In this document: piece after piece, positions 33,932 to 42,913 of the stretch
Layout of the letters: every line of letters begins with the position of its first letter
Position numbering within the stretch: the stretch's first letter is position 1
Translations under genes and position numbers: made by a program
Origin: Bacillota bacterium
Lineage (GTDB): Bacteria; Bacillota; DTU025
Length of the DNA: 48,145 nt
Assembly (NCBI GenBank): GCA_019136685.1
Contig: JAGVTS010000165.1
Coordinates: 1-48,145 of the forward strand
Direction of reading: 5' to 3'
Notes under the pieces: model-generated
What the model saw: only the letters and a program-made list of their open reading frames with translations
The model's database searches: none
What the model was told of the DNA's origin: nothing

Positions 33932-34845
33932 CTTCGTCCATCCTCTGCGTTAATGCTGCTATGGATCCCCTCGACCGCGTCGATATCCTGTGCGCCCCGA
34001 AAAAACCCCACACGCCACGTGCCCCCCGGATACACGCCCCAGCCTACGGCGGACCCGCCCGGCTTCCACCAGTTGTGCACAATCACGTAGCTGGACTCGA
34101 GATTCCCGTACCATCGGTTGGCAGCGAGCAGCGTGGAGCCTTCCCGAAACGCTGCGGCCACTCCAATGTCGGGTCCGTACCACAGTATCCACCGCGGAAA
34201 CCCCTGCACATCGAGGTTCACCCGGCGAGCTTCTTCTGAATCACCGTACCAGGGGACATCGACATTCAGCGCCCAGCCTGCTTCCTGCAGTCCGGCAATA
34301 TCGTCCAGTAGACGCCAGGTTACAGTCATGTCGAAAAAGTCATCATGGAACTGGAACGCCCAATCCGCGCGGACAGGAACAACATGGCCGGTGTTGGTGG
34401 GGAGAAAGCCCACGAACTCTATACCGCGCAGCGCCAGGAGAACCCGACCGTCTTCTTCCTCGCGCACCTCAGCCCGCACCGGCTTACCGGGCTTGTAAGT
34501 TCCCCACCCTCCTACGCCCAGCCAGAGCGATGACGGCTTGCCCACGTAGGCCAGGAGTTCACGGAACTCACCGTCGCCATCGAGGTCGGCGGAGAGGTAG
34601 TCGATGAACACCGGGTCGAGTGAGATTCCTATGCCGTATGTGTCCGACTGGTACTCGAAATAGGGCTCGGTATATGCAGCTCCCGGCTGGGCCTCAGTCG
34701 CCGCGGACACAGGAACCCAAGGGCAGACCAGAGCCCAGAGTGTACAGGCCGCGAGTGCAACGCAGAACGTGCGCCCGAGGACTTGGATGAGGGGCGCAAC
34801 TTGCGCCGCGCCCCGATCCGAATCCACTGGATGAGTCTTTAGCAT
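33928..34845 (-). CDS. Exported protein of unknown function in mannoside operon
   Basis: This 305-residue protein is not recognised. After a basic start, a hydrophobic segment (about residues 20-48) acts as a signal or anchor. The mature part is rich in Trp, Tyr and Gly and in beta-strand-type sequence. It contains DLDGDGEF (about residue 90), a DxDxDG calcium-binding-type loop, and aromatic clusters such as DVPWYGDSEE and FPRWILWYGPD. Such surface-aromatic beta proteins are often carbohydrate-active or carbohydrate-binding. It sits between a glycosidase (4-bp overlap) and another exported unknown (2-bp gap), so it belongs to the operon. Confidence 0.75.
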   Translation of the reverse strand: MLKTHPVDSDRGAAQVAPLIQVLGRTFCVALAACTLWALVCPWVPVSAATEAQPGAAYTEPYFEYQSDTYGIGISLDPVFIDYLSADLDGDGEFRELLAYVGKPSSLWLGVGGWGTYKPGKPVRAEVREEEDGRVLLALRGIEFVGFLPTNTGHVVPVRADWAFQFHDDFFDMTVTWRLLDDIAGLQEAGWALNVDVPWYGDSEEARRVNLDVQGFPRWILWYGPDIGVAAAFREGSTLLAANRWYGNLESSYVIVHNWWKPGGSAVGWGVYPGGTWRVGFFRGAQDIDAVEGIHSSINAEDGRR

Positions 34846-34847
34846 AG

Positions 34848-36224
34848 CTACTTGATCACCACGCCGGCAAGTTCGGCATATCTATTCTCAAGATACCGAA
34901 TGGCCGACGAGGCATCCGCCGCTTCATACAGCAGATAGTAGTTGACCCGCTCCACTGTGTCGCCTGGGATCATGTGAACAGGCCAGTCACCCTCATTCAT
35001 GTCAGGGATGATGTCGACCTTGATGCCGCTCTTCGTGCGGAAATCCACGATCTCGCCTGCGATCCAGCGGAAGGGGCCGGTTCTCCACTCGCCCTCAAGA
35101 TGCCAGTGATCCATCTTGAGCTTATCGACCAGGTCGGCGGGTACCTCCGGCACGTCCATGAGGCATTCAGCCACGCCTGCTCCGAGAGCCGCCGAGAAGT
35201 TGGTGCGCCACCGCTCAGGGCTGCAGAACAGGTACGACGCTCCCCACCATGCCGGCTTGGGACCGCGGGAATCGGCGAATGTTATGTAGGGCTGTCCGTC
35301 CACTCGGGTGATCGCGCCGAGCTCAGCCCAGTATTCCTCGGACGTCATCCCGAGCTCGTCCGCCCAGTCAGTCCAGCGGAAGACGGGCAGGATATGCCGG
35401 GCATCCTCAACATCGCCCATCACGCCGCCGCACATCGTAAAGAGCTTGGTCAGGTCGGAGTAGCCCGCCGTGACAAGGCGGTTGTTCACCCTTACCTCGC
35501 CGGTCTTGTATATTGAGACTACTATCGATTGGCGCAACCCCGGGAAGAGATCAGACGCCGTCTGGGCCACAACCGTAGCGCGAACGGCGCCTGCCGGCAG
35601 CGCGCCGTATTTGACTATCCTGACGGGCTCCTCAAACGTGGTCTTCTCCTCGTGACGGTCTAGGTTCTCGTCGTACCAGTAGGTGCTGTAGGGGAAACCC
35701 GCATACCTGATCATGCCGATATCGCGCGCATATTTGTGCTCCACGCCCTTGAAGCTGACCAGATCCACCGTGGCGTACTGGCTCACATTCGCGATCAGCA
35801 GCCCATCCAGGGCACGGATAACGAACCCGCCCTTCTCCGCCGGCGCCACCTCAAAGGCCGAATCGAAAGAGGGCTTCGATTCGGGCGCCTCGTCCGACAC
35901 GACGATCTTCACCGGCCCTGCAGCCAGAAATGCCAGTTCATCGACGCGAGACACGCCGCCTGACAGGTCCACATCGTCCAACTGGAACGGGATCAGGTTG
36001 CCTGCCGAGTCCTCTACTCTTAGCGAATCCCAATTGGCCGCGAAGTCCACTCCGATGGCCTCCCGGACCTGGTTCATTGTGAACGACACGGGCACGGGAA
36101 CACCCGTAACCGACTGGACATCGATCACTGCCGACTTGGTAGCTGCCGACGCCCCAGTTGCCATTGCGATCACAACTATCGCCACTGTCAGCGCCAGCAG
36201 AAAACCCTTAGTCCTGGTTCTCAT
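34848..36224 (-). CDS. Exported protein of unknown function, possible carbohydrate-active
   Basis: This 458-residue protein starts at ATG 36224 (GTG one codon earlier is possible) after AAGGAGG. It has a clear signal peptide with cleavage near ASA-ATK. The N-terminal 130 residues look like a beta-sandwich (VPVPVSFTMNQVREAIGVDF, then LRVEDSAGNLIPFQLDDVDL). The remainder is mixed and rich in Trp and Tyr, for example DHWHLEGEWRTGPFRW. No catalytic motif was recognised. Its position among exported and intracellular sugar enzymes suggests work on polysaccharide outside the cell. Confidence 0.78.
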   Translation of the reverse strand: MRTRTKGFLLALTVAIVVIAMATGASAATKSAVIDVQSVTGVPVPVSFTMNQVREAIGVDFAANWDSLRVEDSAGNLIPFQLDDVDLSGGVSRVDELAFLAAGPVKIVVSDEAPESKPSFDSAFEVAPAEKGGFVIRALDGLLIANVSQYATVDLVSFKGVEHKYARDIGMIRYAGFPYSTYWYDENLDRHEEKTTFEEPVRIVKYGALPAGAVRATVVAQTASDLFPGLRQSIVVSIYKTGEVRVNNRLVTAGYSDLTKLFTMCGGVMGDVEDARHILPVFRWTDWADELGMTSEEYWAELGAITRVDGQPYITFADSRGPKPAWWGASYLFCSPERWRTNFSAALGAGVAECLMDVPEVPADLVDKLKMDHWHLEGEWRTGPFRWIAGEIVDFRTKSGIKVDIIPDMNEGDWPVHMIPGDTVERVNYYLLYEAADASSAIRYLENRYAELAGVVIK

Positions 36225-36287
36225 CACGAATTCTCCTCCTTGTCGCCATATTCGGTATGCTTCCGGTTGTAGTACCAGTTCTCGCTG

Positions 36288-38369
36288 TTATCTCCACTCC
36301 ACCAAGGTATAGCCGAAAGGCTCCATCGGCAGGTCCAATAGAGCCGTCTCTGCCCCTGACGCCACCGGGCTAGACAGCTGGGCCTCACGCACAAGCTCGC
36401 CCTGGGCGTCATAGCAACAGGCCCGGAACTGGATCGCAGATGCCGGGCTCGTCTTTCTGATGTCTACGTTGATCGGTTTGGTCACAGCCTGCCCGGCAAA
36501 GCTCCTGGCAAGCAGAACATTCTGATAGCCGGGCCCGGTCATGTGCCTCCACTCCACCAAGGGCTGGAACACCAGGGCATCGATGGACGCGTTCAGGCTC
36601 TTGCTCGCGCCGGCGAACTTCACGTTCACACTGTGCCGTCCGGCAGATAGCCGCACGGAGTCACTCAGTTTTTCCATGACGAAGTACTTGGTATCAGGCG
36701 AACCGCTCGCGTCTACGATGATGGGTTCGCCATCGTCTATCGATACGGCCAGGCTCACCTGGCCCGGGGCCACGGCCTGCCGCTCATAAACGACATAGGG
36801 GATGAACTCATCGTCCTCCGGAACCGAGAAGTTCAGCCTGAAGCTGTCGCCGGACCTCGCCGTCACGTAGAACTCGCCGCTTGGGATGCCCTCCCCCGTC
36901 CAGCTAGCCCACATCTTGCGCGGCCTGCCTGATGTGGGCTTGTCGAACGATTCCGCCTCCACGACTCTGAAGGGATAACGGGCCCGCGTTCCGAGGCTCA
37001 TGTATTCGCACGCCTTTGGCACGCCCGCAAGCTCAATTAGGGTCGTCACCGCCTCAATGGTGGATTCTGCCCCTGCGTTGAAACTCACGCCTATGCCGCG
37101 CTCCGGCCCGGGCGGGTCTATGCCATCCCAACCGCGGCCGGTGGCGGCGTCGTACATGGGATGCCCGGTCACGTTGTTGCCCAGAAACCACGAGCCGGAT
37201 ATGCCCGCCAACTTCGCGTAGATCTCGCGGCCTGTGGCGCGATACAGCTCCAGAAGGCCGGTGGTGACGGTTTGACAACCATAGGAAAGCTGGACGTAGG
37301 TAAGAGGGGCGGGCCCCAAGTGGGCGAACAGGCCGATAGAAGCCAGCATGTGAGTGACGAAGCCGTTCGCAGCACGCTCCGCCGACTGCACCCACTCCGG
37401 GTTTCCGAGCACCCTGCCGGCCATGCCGAGCGCGCGGATCTGGTGATAGCCCCAACCGTGCCAATGGCTGATCGACCCTCCCCACGGCATGTGGGCCCCG
37501 AATGGGAATTCATCGGCCGTACCCATCTGGAACTGGGCGATTCCATCGGCGAACATCCGTATCATCTCTGCGACATGAGGGTCGGGGCGCGCCTGATATA
37601 GTTCACACAAGGCCATCACCACGACTCCAGACGCATCCGCGCCGTCGCCCACGAACCAGGCGGGGATGGTGGCGCCGTGTAGAGTCTTGTACTGCCCGAA
37701 CAGAGCAGGATCTCCATCGGTGAGGAAAGCATGCACCGCCTTAAGTGACGGCCCGATGAGCGCCTCGAGGCGCTCGGCATAACCGGAATCCGGCTCTGCC
37801 CGGCCAAATACCCGCACTCCGCGGGCCAAGGCCCACATGGCCCGAGCCGTCCACCAGTTGACGCCCTGCTCGCTGGTAGAGCCCTTGAGATTGCGAGCGC
37901 CGCTTTCCAGGATGAAGTTGTAGAAATGCCCTTCAGGCGTCCGCATGTATTCGATGAAGCTGAACGCGTCTTTCGACATATCGAGGTCGTGCGGATTGCC
38001 GGTGCGTTCATAGTCTGCAAGGTACGCCAGCGCAGCGCGGGCAACATCATCCACACAGCTCACGCCCTCGCTGGCGGCCTCAACGTACTTGTACTTGGCA
38101 CTTCTGTCGCCGCTCACCGTTGGCTCGCAGTATACCCACCATATGGGGACGACGGTTCCGTCTGATAGACTGATCTCGTCTCTGAGATAGTCGAGGTGAG
38201 AGAGGTTGATCATCTCGCCAACCGCCCGGCACGCGTCGACCGCCAACGGTTGGCCGGTGGCTGGCGGTGATGCCGTCTGTGCAGAAATGCCGCACAGAAC
38301 TACGGTTGCCGCCACTAGGACGATACACGCGGTCAACCTCAGCGCGCGTGAATTTCCCATGATACGCAT
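36288..38369 (-). CDS. Exported (alpha/alpha)-barrel-type glycosidase-like protein with C-terminal beta domain
   Basis: This exported protein of about 693 residues has its ATG at 38369, eight bases after GGAGG, with a signal peptide to about residue 30. Residues 50-460 show repeated paired-helix patterns typical of six-hairpin glycosidases: SCVDDVARAALAYLADY, GVNWWTARAMWALARG, GWGYHQIRALGMAGRVLG and TTGLLELYRATGREIYAKLAG. The last 230 residues look like a carbohydrate-binding beta-sandwich (VVEAESFDKP at its start is CBM35-like, followed by ITVDASGSPDT-like strands). The exact GH family and catalytic residues could not be assigned. It may trim a polysaccharide outside the cell and supply the importer upstream. 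Confidence 0.72.
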   Translation of the reverse strand: MRIMGNSRALRLTACIVLVAATVVLCGISAQTASPPATGQPLAVDACRAVGEMINLSHLDYLRDEISLSDGTVVPIWWVYCEPTVSGDRSAKYKYVEAASEGVSCVDDVARAALAYLADYERTGNPHDLDMSKDAFSFIEYMRTPEGHFYNFILESGARNLKGSTSEQGVNWWTARAMWALARGVRVFGRAEPDSGYAERLEALIGPSLKAVHAFLTDGDPALFGQYKTLHGATIPAWFVGDGADASGVVVMALCELYQARPDPHVAEMIRMFADGIAQFQMGTADEFPFGAHMPWGGSISHWHGWGYHQIRALGMAGRVLGNPEWVQSAERAANGFVTHMLASIGLFAHLGPAPLTYVQLSYGCQTVTTGLLELYRATGREIYAKLAGISGSWFLGNNVTGHPMYDAATGRGWDGIDPPGPERGIGVSFNAGAESTIEAVTTLIELAGVPKACEYMSLGTRARYPFRVVEAESFDKPTSGRPRKMWASWTGEGIPSGEFYVTARSGDSFRLNFSVPEDDEFIPYVVYERQAVAPGQVSLAVSIDDGEPIIVDASGSPDTKYFVMEKLSDSVRLSAGRHSVNVKFAGASKSLNASIDALVFQPLVEWRHMTGPGYQNVLLARSFAGQAVTKPINVDIRKTSPASAIQFRACCYDAQGELVREAQLSSPVASGAETALLDLPMEPFGYTLVEWR

Positions 38370-38387
38370 CGTTTGATCCTCCAACCC

Positions 38388-39691
38388 CTAGTAGTCGCTG
38401 AGTATCTCGTTAACCTTCTCCTCGGCGATCTCCATGGCGGAAACCGCCGATTCCTGGCCGAGCACCGCGCAGTACTGGTACTCCTGAGCGATGGCGTCAT
38501 ACACCTCCACCAGCGGCCGAACGTTGTCGGCGCCGCATGTAAACTTAGCCTGGCTGACGAATCTCGCCAGCATTGGCTGCTTACGCAGCAGCGACGCATA
38601 GGCGGGCGATGCCTCGAGATTCCGCCGGTACGGTATCTGACTCGTCATCTCCAGGAAGAGGGCGTCATTCTCCTCGCTCAGGACGAACTTCACGAATTCC
38701 CAGGCTTCCTTCGGGTGCTTGCTCGTCGCGAAGATCCCGATGTTCTTGGGGTCGCCATAGGTCCACACCTCCCGGCTGCGGAAACCATCAGGCGCCGCTT
38801 CATCGACTCGTAGAAAGGCATCGCAAACGGCCCTGTTATCACAGTTGCCACCTTCTGCTGCAGGAACACATCGCCGGGAAAAGCCGACTTGGGAGCGTAA
38901 CCCCGCCGGAACAGGTCCGACAGGAATTGCATCACGGCAACTCCGGCGCTGTTGTTGAAGGCCGCCCTGTTGCTCTCGATCAGTGTTCGCCCACCGCTCG
39001 CTGCGGCGTACAGTGTGTAGAAGTCGAAGAACCTCTGCCACCATATGGGCTCTATGTTCAGGTAGATCATCCACTGATCCGTCCTGCCGTCGCGGTTCGT
39101 GTCGCGCGTGAGCTTCGCCGCCGCCGCCAGAAAGCCGCTGTAAGTAGCCAAGGATGCAGGGTCGACGCCCGCGGCACGCAGCATTCCAGCATTGTAGGCC
39201 AGCATCAGGGGGTTAGACTTCCACGGCGCCTGGTAATAGTGGCCGTCGGACGACCTGTACTGCTCCAGGATTCCGTCCGGCAGACGTTCGCGCATGAAAC
39301 TAGCGAAGTCCGGGAGGCTATCCATACGGTACAGCCCGCCCGCCGCTACGAACTGGGTCACGACGCCGGGGTATATGTTGGCGCACACATCCGGCGTCGT
39401 GCGCGCTGCGATCGCCGCGAGCAAGGCTTCCTCTGTGGATCTCGATGCAGGAAGCGGTTGCAGCTTCACTTTTATGTCGGACCTCGCAGAGTTCCATTTG
39501 TCCACCACCACGCGTGCGAACTCGATCTCGTACGGGTTAGACGAACACCAGAACTCCAACTGCACTGGGCCTCGCGTCCCGGCCGCCGCACGCGCGGCCG
39601 CCTCAGGCGGCAAACCCACAAGGAGCAGACACGCCGCCGCGAGAGCCAGGATCCGGGATACGAACGCGAAACGCCGCCTGTTCATCGCCAT
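38388..39691 (-). pseudogene. Broken tandem copy of the sugar-binding protein gene
   Basis: This gene is a close paralogue of the next one upstream (39700-41004), sharing LPASRSTEE and ANIYPG and the C-terminal GDPKNI and HPKEAWEFVKF segments. The N-terminal frame, from ATG 39691 after TAGGAG, reads through a signal peptide to MPFYESMK near 38803. The matching C-terminal half continues in another frame from APDGF near 38790 to the stop at 38388. Compared with the intact copy about 13-15 residues are missing at the junction, so a small deletion caused the frameshift. The product would be truncated, which makes this a pseudogene unless the junction is a sequencing error. Confidence 0.82.
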
Positions 39692-39699
39692 TGATGCTC

Positions 39700-41004
39700 C
39701 TACCACCCTGCCAGAATGTCGCGAACCGCTTGAGCTGCGTCGCGCACCGCCATCTTGGGCGCCTTCTTCCCCTGCACGCATGAAAGGTCATACTGCTTGG
39801 ATATAGCGTCGAATACTTCGATAAGGTACTTGCTGTCGTCCACCCCGCGAGTGTAGACGCCCTGTTCCACGAACGTGGCCATCAGGGGGTTCTTCTTGAA
39901 GTAATCTGCGAACATCGGGTCCTGTGCGAGGTCGCGACGGTACGGCGGTTGGCTCGTTATCTCCAGCCACAGCAAGTCGTTCTCGCGAGACATGATGAAC
40001 TTCACAAACTCCCATGCTTCCAGCGGATGCTTGCTTCTTGCGAATATGGCTATGTTCTTGGGGTCGCCGAATGTTATCACCGGCCCCTGCATGCCATCGG
40101 GAACAGGAATCGGGATGAAGTCGTACTCGAAGCCCTCGGGCGCGTTCTGGTCGTAGTAGGGTACTGACCATGGGCCGGTGATTGTGGAGCCGATCTTGCC
40201 GTTCAGGAATGCGTCTCCGATCATCGCGCCCTTTGGGCACAGGCCCTTCTTGAAGATCGTCTGCAGGAATGTGAATACCTGTACAGCCGCATCGTTTTCG
40301 AAGTCCACCCGGCCCGCGGCGCTGAGCAGGGTCTTGCCGCCGCTCGCCCCGATATAGAGCGTGTAAAAGTCGAATAGCCGCTGCCACCAGGTGACATCAA
40401 CCGTGGGCGCGTACAGCCACTGATCCGGCCGCCCGTCGCCGTCCAGGTCCTTCACCATTGTTTCAGCAGCCGCCAAGAAGCCGCTGTAAGTCGCGAGCGA
40501 CTTCGGGTCGATTCCGTTAGCCCGTAGCAGCTTGACGTTGTATGCAAGCATTATGGGGTTACCCTTCCAGGGGATCTGATACACGTGCCCGTCCCTGTAG
40601 GTGAAAGCATCGACTACGTCCTTCGGAGTGCGGGCGTACACGAAGTCGTAGAACCCAGGCAGGGTGTCGTGAGGATACAGCCCCTTGCCCGCGATATACT
40701 GCGAGATCGCTCCCGGGTAGATATTGGCGCAGATATCGGGAGTCGTACCCGCCGCTATGGCTGCGAGCAGCACTTCCTCGGTGGACCTCGATGCCGGAAG
40801 GGGTTCCATCTTCACCTGAATCTCGGGGTGGGCATCGTTCCACGCCTTCACGATGATCTTGGCGAACTCGATCTCCTGTGGATTGGACGATGGCCAGAAC
40901 GACAGCGTGACAGGGGCTTTCGCGCCTATCGCTCCAACCGACAACACGCATACCAGCGTGACAGCTAAAAACGCAACCATTGTCGACCTGAGGTTCCTTC
41001 GCAT
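39700..41004 (-). CDS. Sugar ABC transporter substrate-binding protein (CUT1)
   Basis: This intact family 1 solute-binding protein has 434 residues, with a signal peptide (hydrophobic to about residue 28, GAIGAKAP) and the typical VTLSFWPSSNPQEIEFAKII, GTTPDICANIYPG and SKHPLEAWEFVKFIMS segments. A DLDGDGRPDQW stretch (about residue 190) looks like a calcium loop. ATG 41004 follows GGAGGG. It serves the permeases encoded just upstream; ligand likely a beta-mannoside from the GH130 context. A decayed copy follows 8 bp downstream. Confidence 0.92.
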   Translation of the reverse strand: MRRNLRSTMVAFLAVTLVCVLSVGAIGAKAPVTLSFWPSSNPQEIEFAKIIVKAWNDAHPEIQVKMEPLPASRSTEEVLLAAIAAGTTPDICANIYPGAISQYIAGKGLYPHDTLPGFYDFVYARTPKDVVDAFTYRDGHVYQIPWKGNPIMLAYNVKLLRANGIDPKSLATYSGFLAAAETMVKDLDGDGRPDQWLYAPTVDVTWWQRLFDFYTLYIGASGGKTLLSAAGRVDFENDAAVQVFTFLQTIFKKGLCPKGAMIGDAFLNGKIGSTITGPWSVPYYDQNAPEGFEYDFIPIPVPDGMQGPVITFGDPKNIAIFARSKHPLEAWEFVKFIMSRENDLLWLEITSQPPYRRDLAQDPMFADYFKKNPLMATFVEQGVYTRGVDDSKYLIEVFDAISKQYDLSCVQGKKAPKMAVRDAAQAVRDILAGW

Positions 41005-41119
41005 TCTCTCATCCCTCCGGTAGATTTTGTGTCCTTAGAACCTCGCCCGTTCGCTGCCGATCCTGCGGGAGCAGCCCACCGGCGCCGCCTCCTTCTCCGC
41101 TCCGCCTCATCCATTCGCT

Positions 41120-41938
41120 CTATCCTTTGATGCCCGACAGAGCCAGGCTTTCGATGAAGTAGCGCTGGAAGAAGAGGTACGCAACAACGACCGGGAGAGC
41201 CAACATCATGGCAGCGGCCATTTCCGCCGCCACCTGCGCACCCGCAAGCCCGCCTACATGGAACAAGGTGACCATCTGGGGCATTGTCATCATGCTCCAT
41301 CTCCTGATGACAATGAGCGGCCAGAGCACCTCATTCCATGAACCTATGAACGTGATGATGCCTACAGTGATCAACACCGGCTTTGAAAGCGGCCAGAATA
41401 TCTGGAACAGAATCCGATAGTCGGAGCATCCGTCGATTCTTGCCGCATCGATCAGGTCTTGAGGAAGCGCCTTGAAGAACTGCCTGAATACGATGATTCC
41501 CATGTTGCTTACCATCGCCGGGATGATCAGGGCGCGGTAGCTATCGGTCCATCCGAGCCTGACCACCAAGATGTACAATGGTATCAGCAGCAATTGACCC
41601 GGTATCATCATTGTGAGCAGCACCAGGTTGAATATGGAGTCGCGCCCCACAAACCTCAGCCTCGCCAGGGCATAGCCCACCATTGAGCTGAGCACGAGCA
41701 CCGACGCAGTCGAGGTAATCGACACTAGCCCTGAGTTGAACAGAGCTCTCGCGATGGGTATCTGCTTGAAGACTGCGCTGTAGCCCCGCAGGGAGAAGTT
41801 CTCGGATACGAGCGCCAGGGTTCCGATTTCGTTCTCAGGTTTGAGCGATGCCGAGGCCATCCACAGAAATGGATAGATGAAGGTGAGAGCGGCGATGGTC
41901 AGCAATATGTAGCCCAGCACTTTTGTTAGGGTTCGCAT
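41120..41938 (-). CDS. CUT1 sugar ABC transporter permease, MalG type
   Basis: This normal-length (272 residues) six-helix permease has the EAA loop DAARIDGCSDYRILFQIFWP at about residues 165-185 and ends in ALSGIKG, as typical MalG proteins do. The ATG at 41938 follows GGGAGG. It pairs with the MalF-type protein upstream. A 115-bp gap separates it from the binding-protein gene and contains only a modest GC-rich hairpin. Confidence 0.93.
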   Translation of the reverse strand: MRTLTKVLGYILLTIAALTFIYPFLWMASASLKPENEIGTLALVSENFSLRGYSAVFKQIPIARALFNSGLVSITSTASVLVLSSMVGYALARLRFVGRDSIFNLVLLTMMIPGQLLLIPLYILVVRLGWTDSYRALIIPAMVSNMGIIVFRQFFKALPQDLIDAARIDGCSDYRILFQIFWPLSKPVLITVGIITFIGSWNEVLWPLIVIRRWSMMTMPQMVTLFHVGGLAGAQVAAEMAAAMMLALPVVVAYLFFQRYFIESLALSGIKG

Positions 41939-41958
41939 TCATCACACCTCCCGCCTCG

Positions 41959-42891
41959 TCACGCCGGTTGATCGGTGTCGAGCAACCGGCGCTGGATGAA
42001 CGTGACCAGGAATATCATGATGGCCAGCGCAAATCCTATGGTAGCCGCATAGCCCATCCTGAGGAACTGGAATGCCTGCTTGTAGAGGTAGAGTACCACC
42101 GACAGAGTGCTCTCCGCCGGGCCGCCCCCGGTCATCACGAAAGGCTCGATGAAGAGACTGAATCCGCCGATTGTAGAGAGTATTACTACCAGCAGCATGA
42201 CCGGCTGCAGCAAGGGAAGCGTGATGCGCCAAAACTGCTGATACCGGTTGGCCCCGTCGATGCTTGCCGCCTCATACAGCTCGGGCGGCACGTTCTGCAG
42301 CCCGGCCAGGAACAAGACAATGTAGAACCCCATGTTCTTCCATGTAGCCATTATGGCGATTGAGTAGATGGCCCAGGCCGGGTCGGTGAGCCACGGCACG
42401 GGCTGCATCCCGATGCGAGTGAGGATCAGATTGAGTATGCCGGCGTCAGTGGAGTAGAGCTGCTGCCATAGGATCGTGACAACTGCTCCGGATATGACGA
42501 ACGGCAGGAAGAACGCTCCCCGGAAAAAGGACCTGAACTTGATGGGACCATTGAGAATGACTGCGATCAGGAGCGACAGGACGATTTGCAGTGGAATATG
42601 AAGGGCCAGAAACCTGAGCGTGTTGATGACTGCGGTCCAAAACGTCGCGTCTCGAAATAGCCTCTGGATATTCCTGATGCCGATGAACTCCATCGGGGTC
42701 ACGATGTCCCATCTGCAAAACACCAGAACAAACGCGAATATCAGCGGGTATGCCGTGAAGAGCAGAAAATGGAGGACGTAGGGCAGCACCATCACGTATC
42801 CCGTCTTGTCGCTCATCCGGTATTGTTCCGCAAGCCGGCCGAAGAGCGGTTGCCGCCCTCGGACGGGATCAATCTCCGCGATTTCCGGCAC
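41959..42891 (-). CDS. CUT1 sugar ABC transporter permease, MalF type
   Basis: This six-helix permease of about 310 residues has the EAA loop EAASIDGANRYQQFWRITLP at about residues 210-230 and the family GGGPAESTLSVVLYLYKQAF segment. GGAGG lies six bases before GTG 42891, which is taken as the start in preference to GTG 42900, which overlaps that ribosome site. It follows the LacI gene by 22 bp in the mannoside operon. Confidence 0.92.
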   Translation of the reverse strand: MPEIAEIDPVRGRQPLFGRLAEQYRMSDKTGYVMVLPYVLHFLLFTAYPLIFAFVLVFCRWDIVTPMEFIGIRNIQRLFRDATFWTAVINTLRFLALHIPLQIVLSLLIAVILNGPIKFRSFFRGAFFLPFVISGAVVTILWQQLYSTDAGILNLILTRIGMQPVPWLTDPAWAIYSIAIMATWKNMGFYIVLFLAGLQNVPPELYEAASIDGANRYQQFWRITLPLLQPVMLLVVILSTIGGFSLFIEPFVMTGGGPAESTLSVVLYLYKQAFQFLRMGYAATIGFALAIMIFLVTFIQRRLLDTDQPA

Positions 42892-42913
42892 ACGTATCAC
42901 CTCCGGCGCAGAA

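Noticed and set aside
38690-39074. Two separate overlapping genes for the broken binding protein
   Set aside because: Both frames align to consecutive parts of the single intact paralogue next door, so one frameshifted gene explains them.
41005-41119. Possible riboswitch or attenuator between MalG-type permease and binding-protein gene
   Set aside because: Only a short imperfect GC-rich stem was seen, with no recognisable aptamer or terminator.
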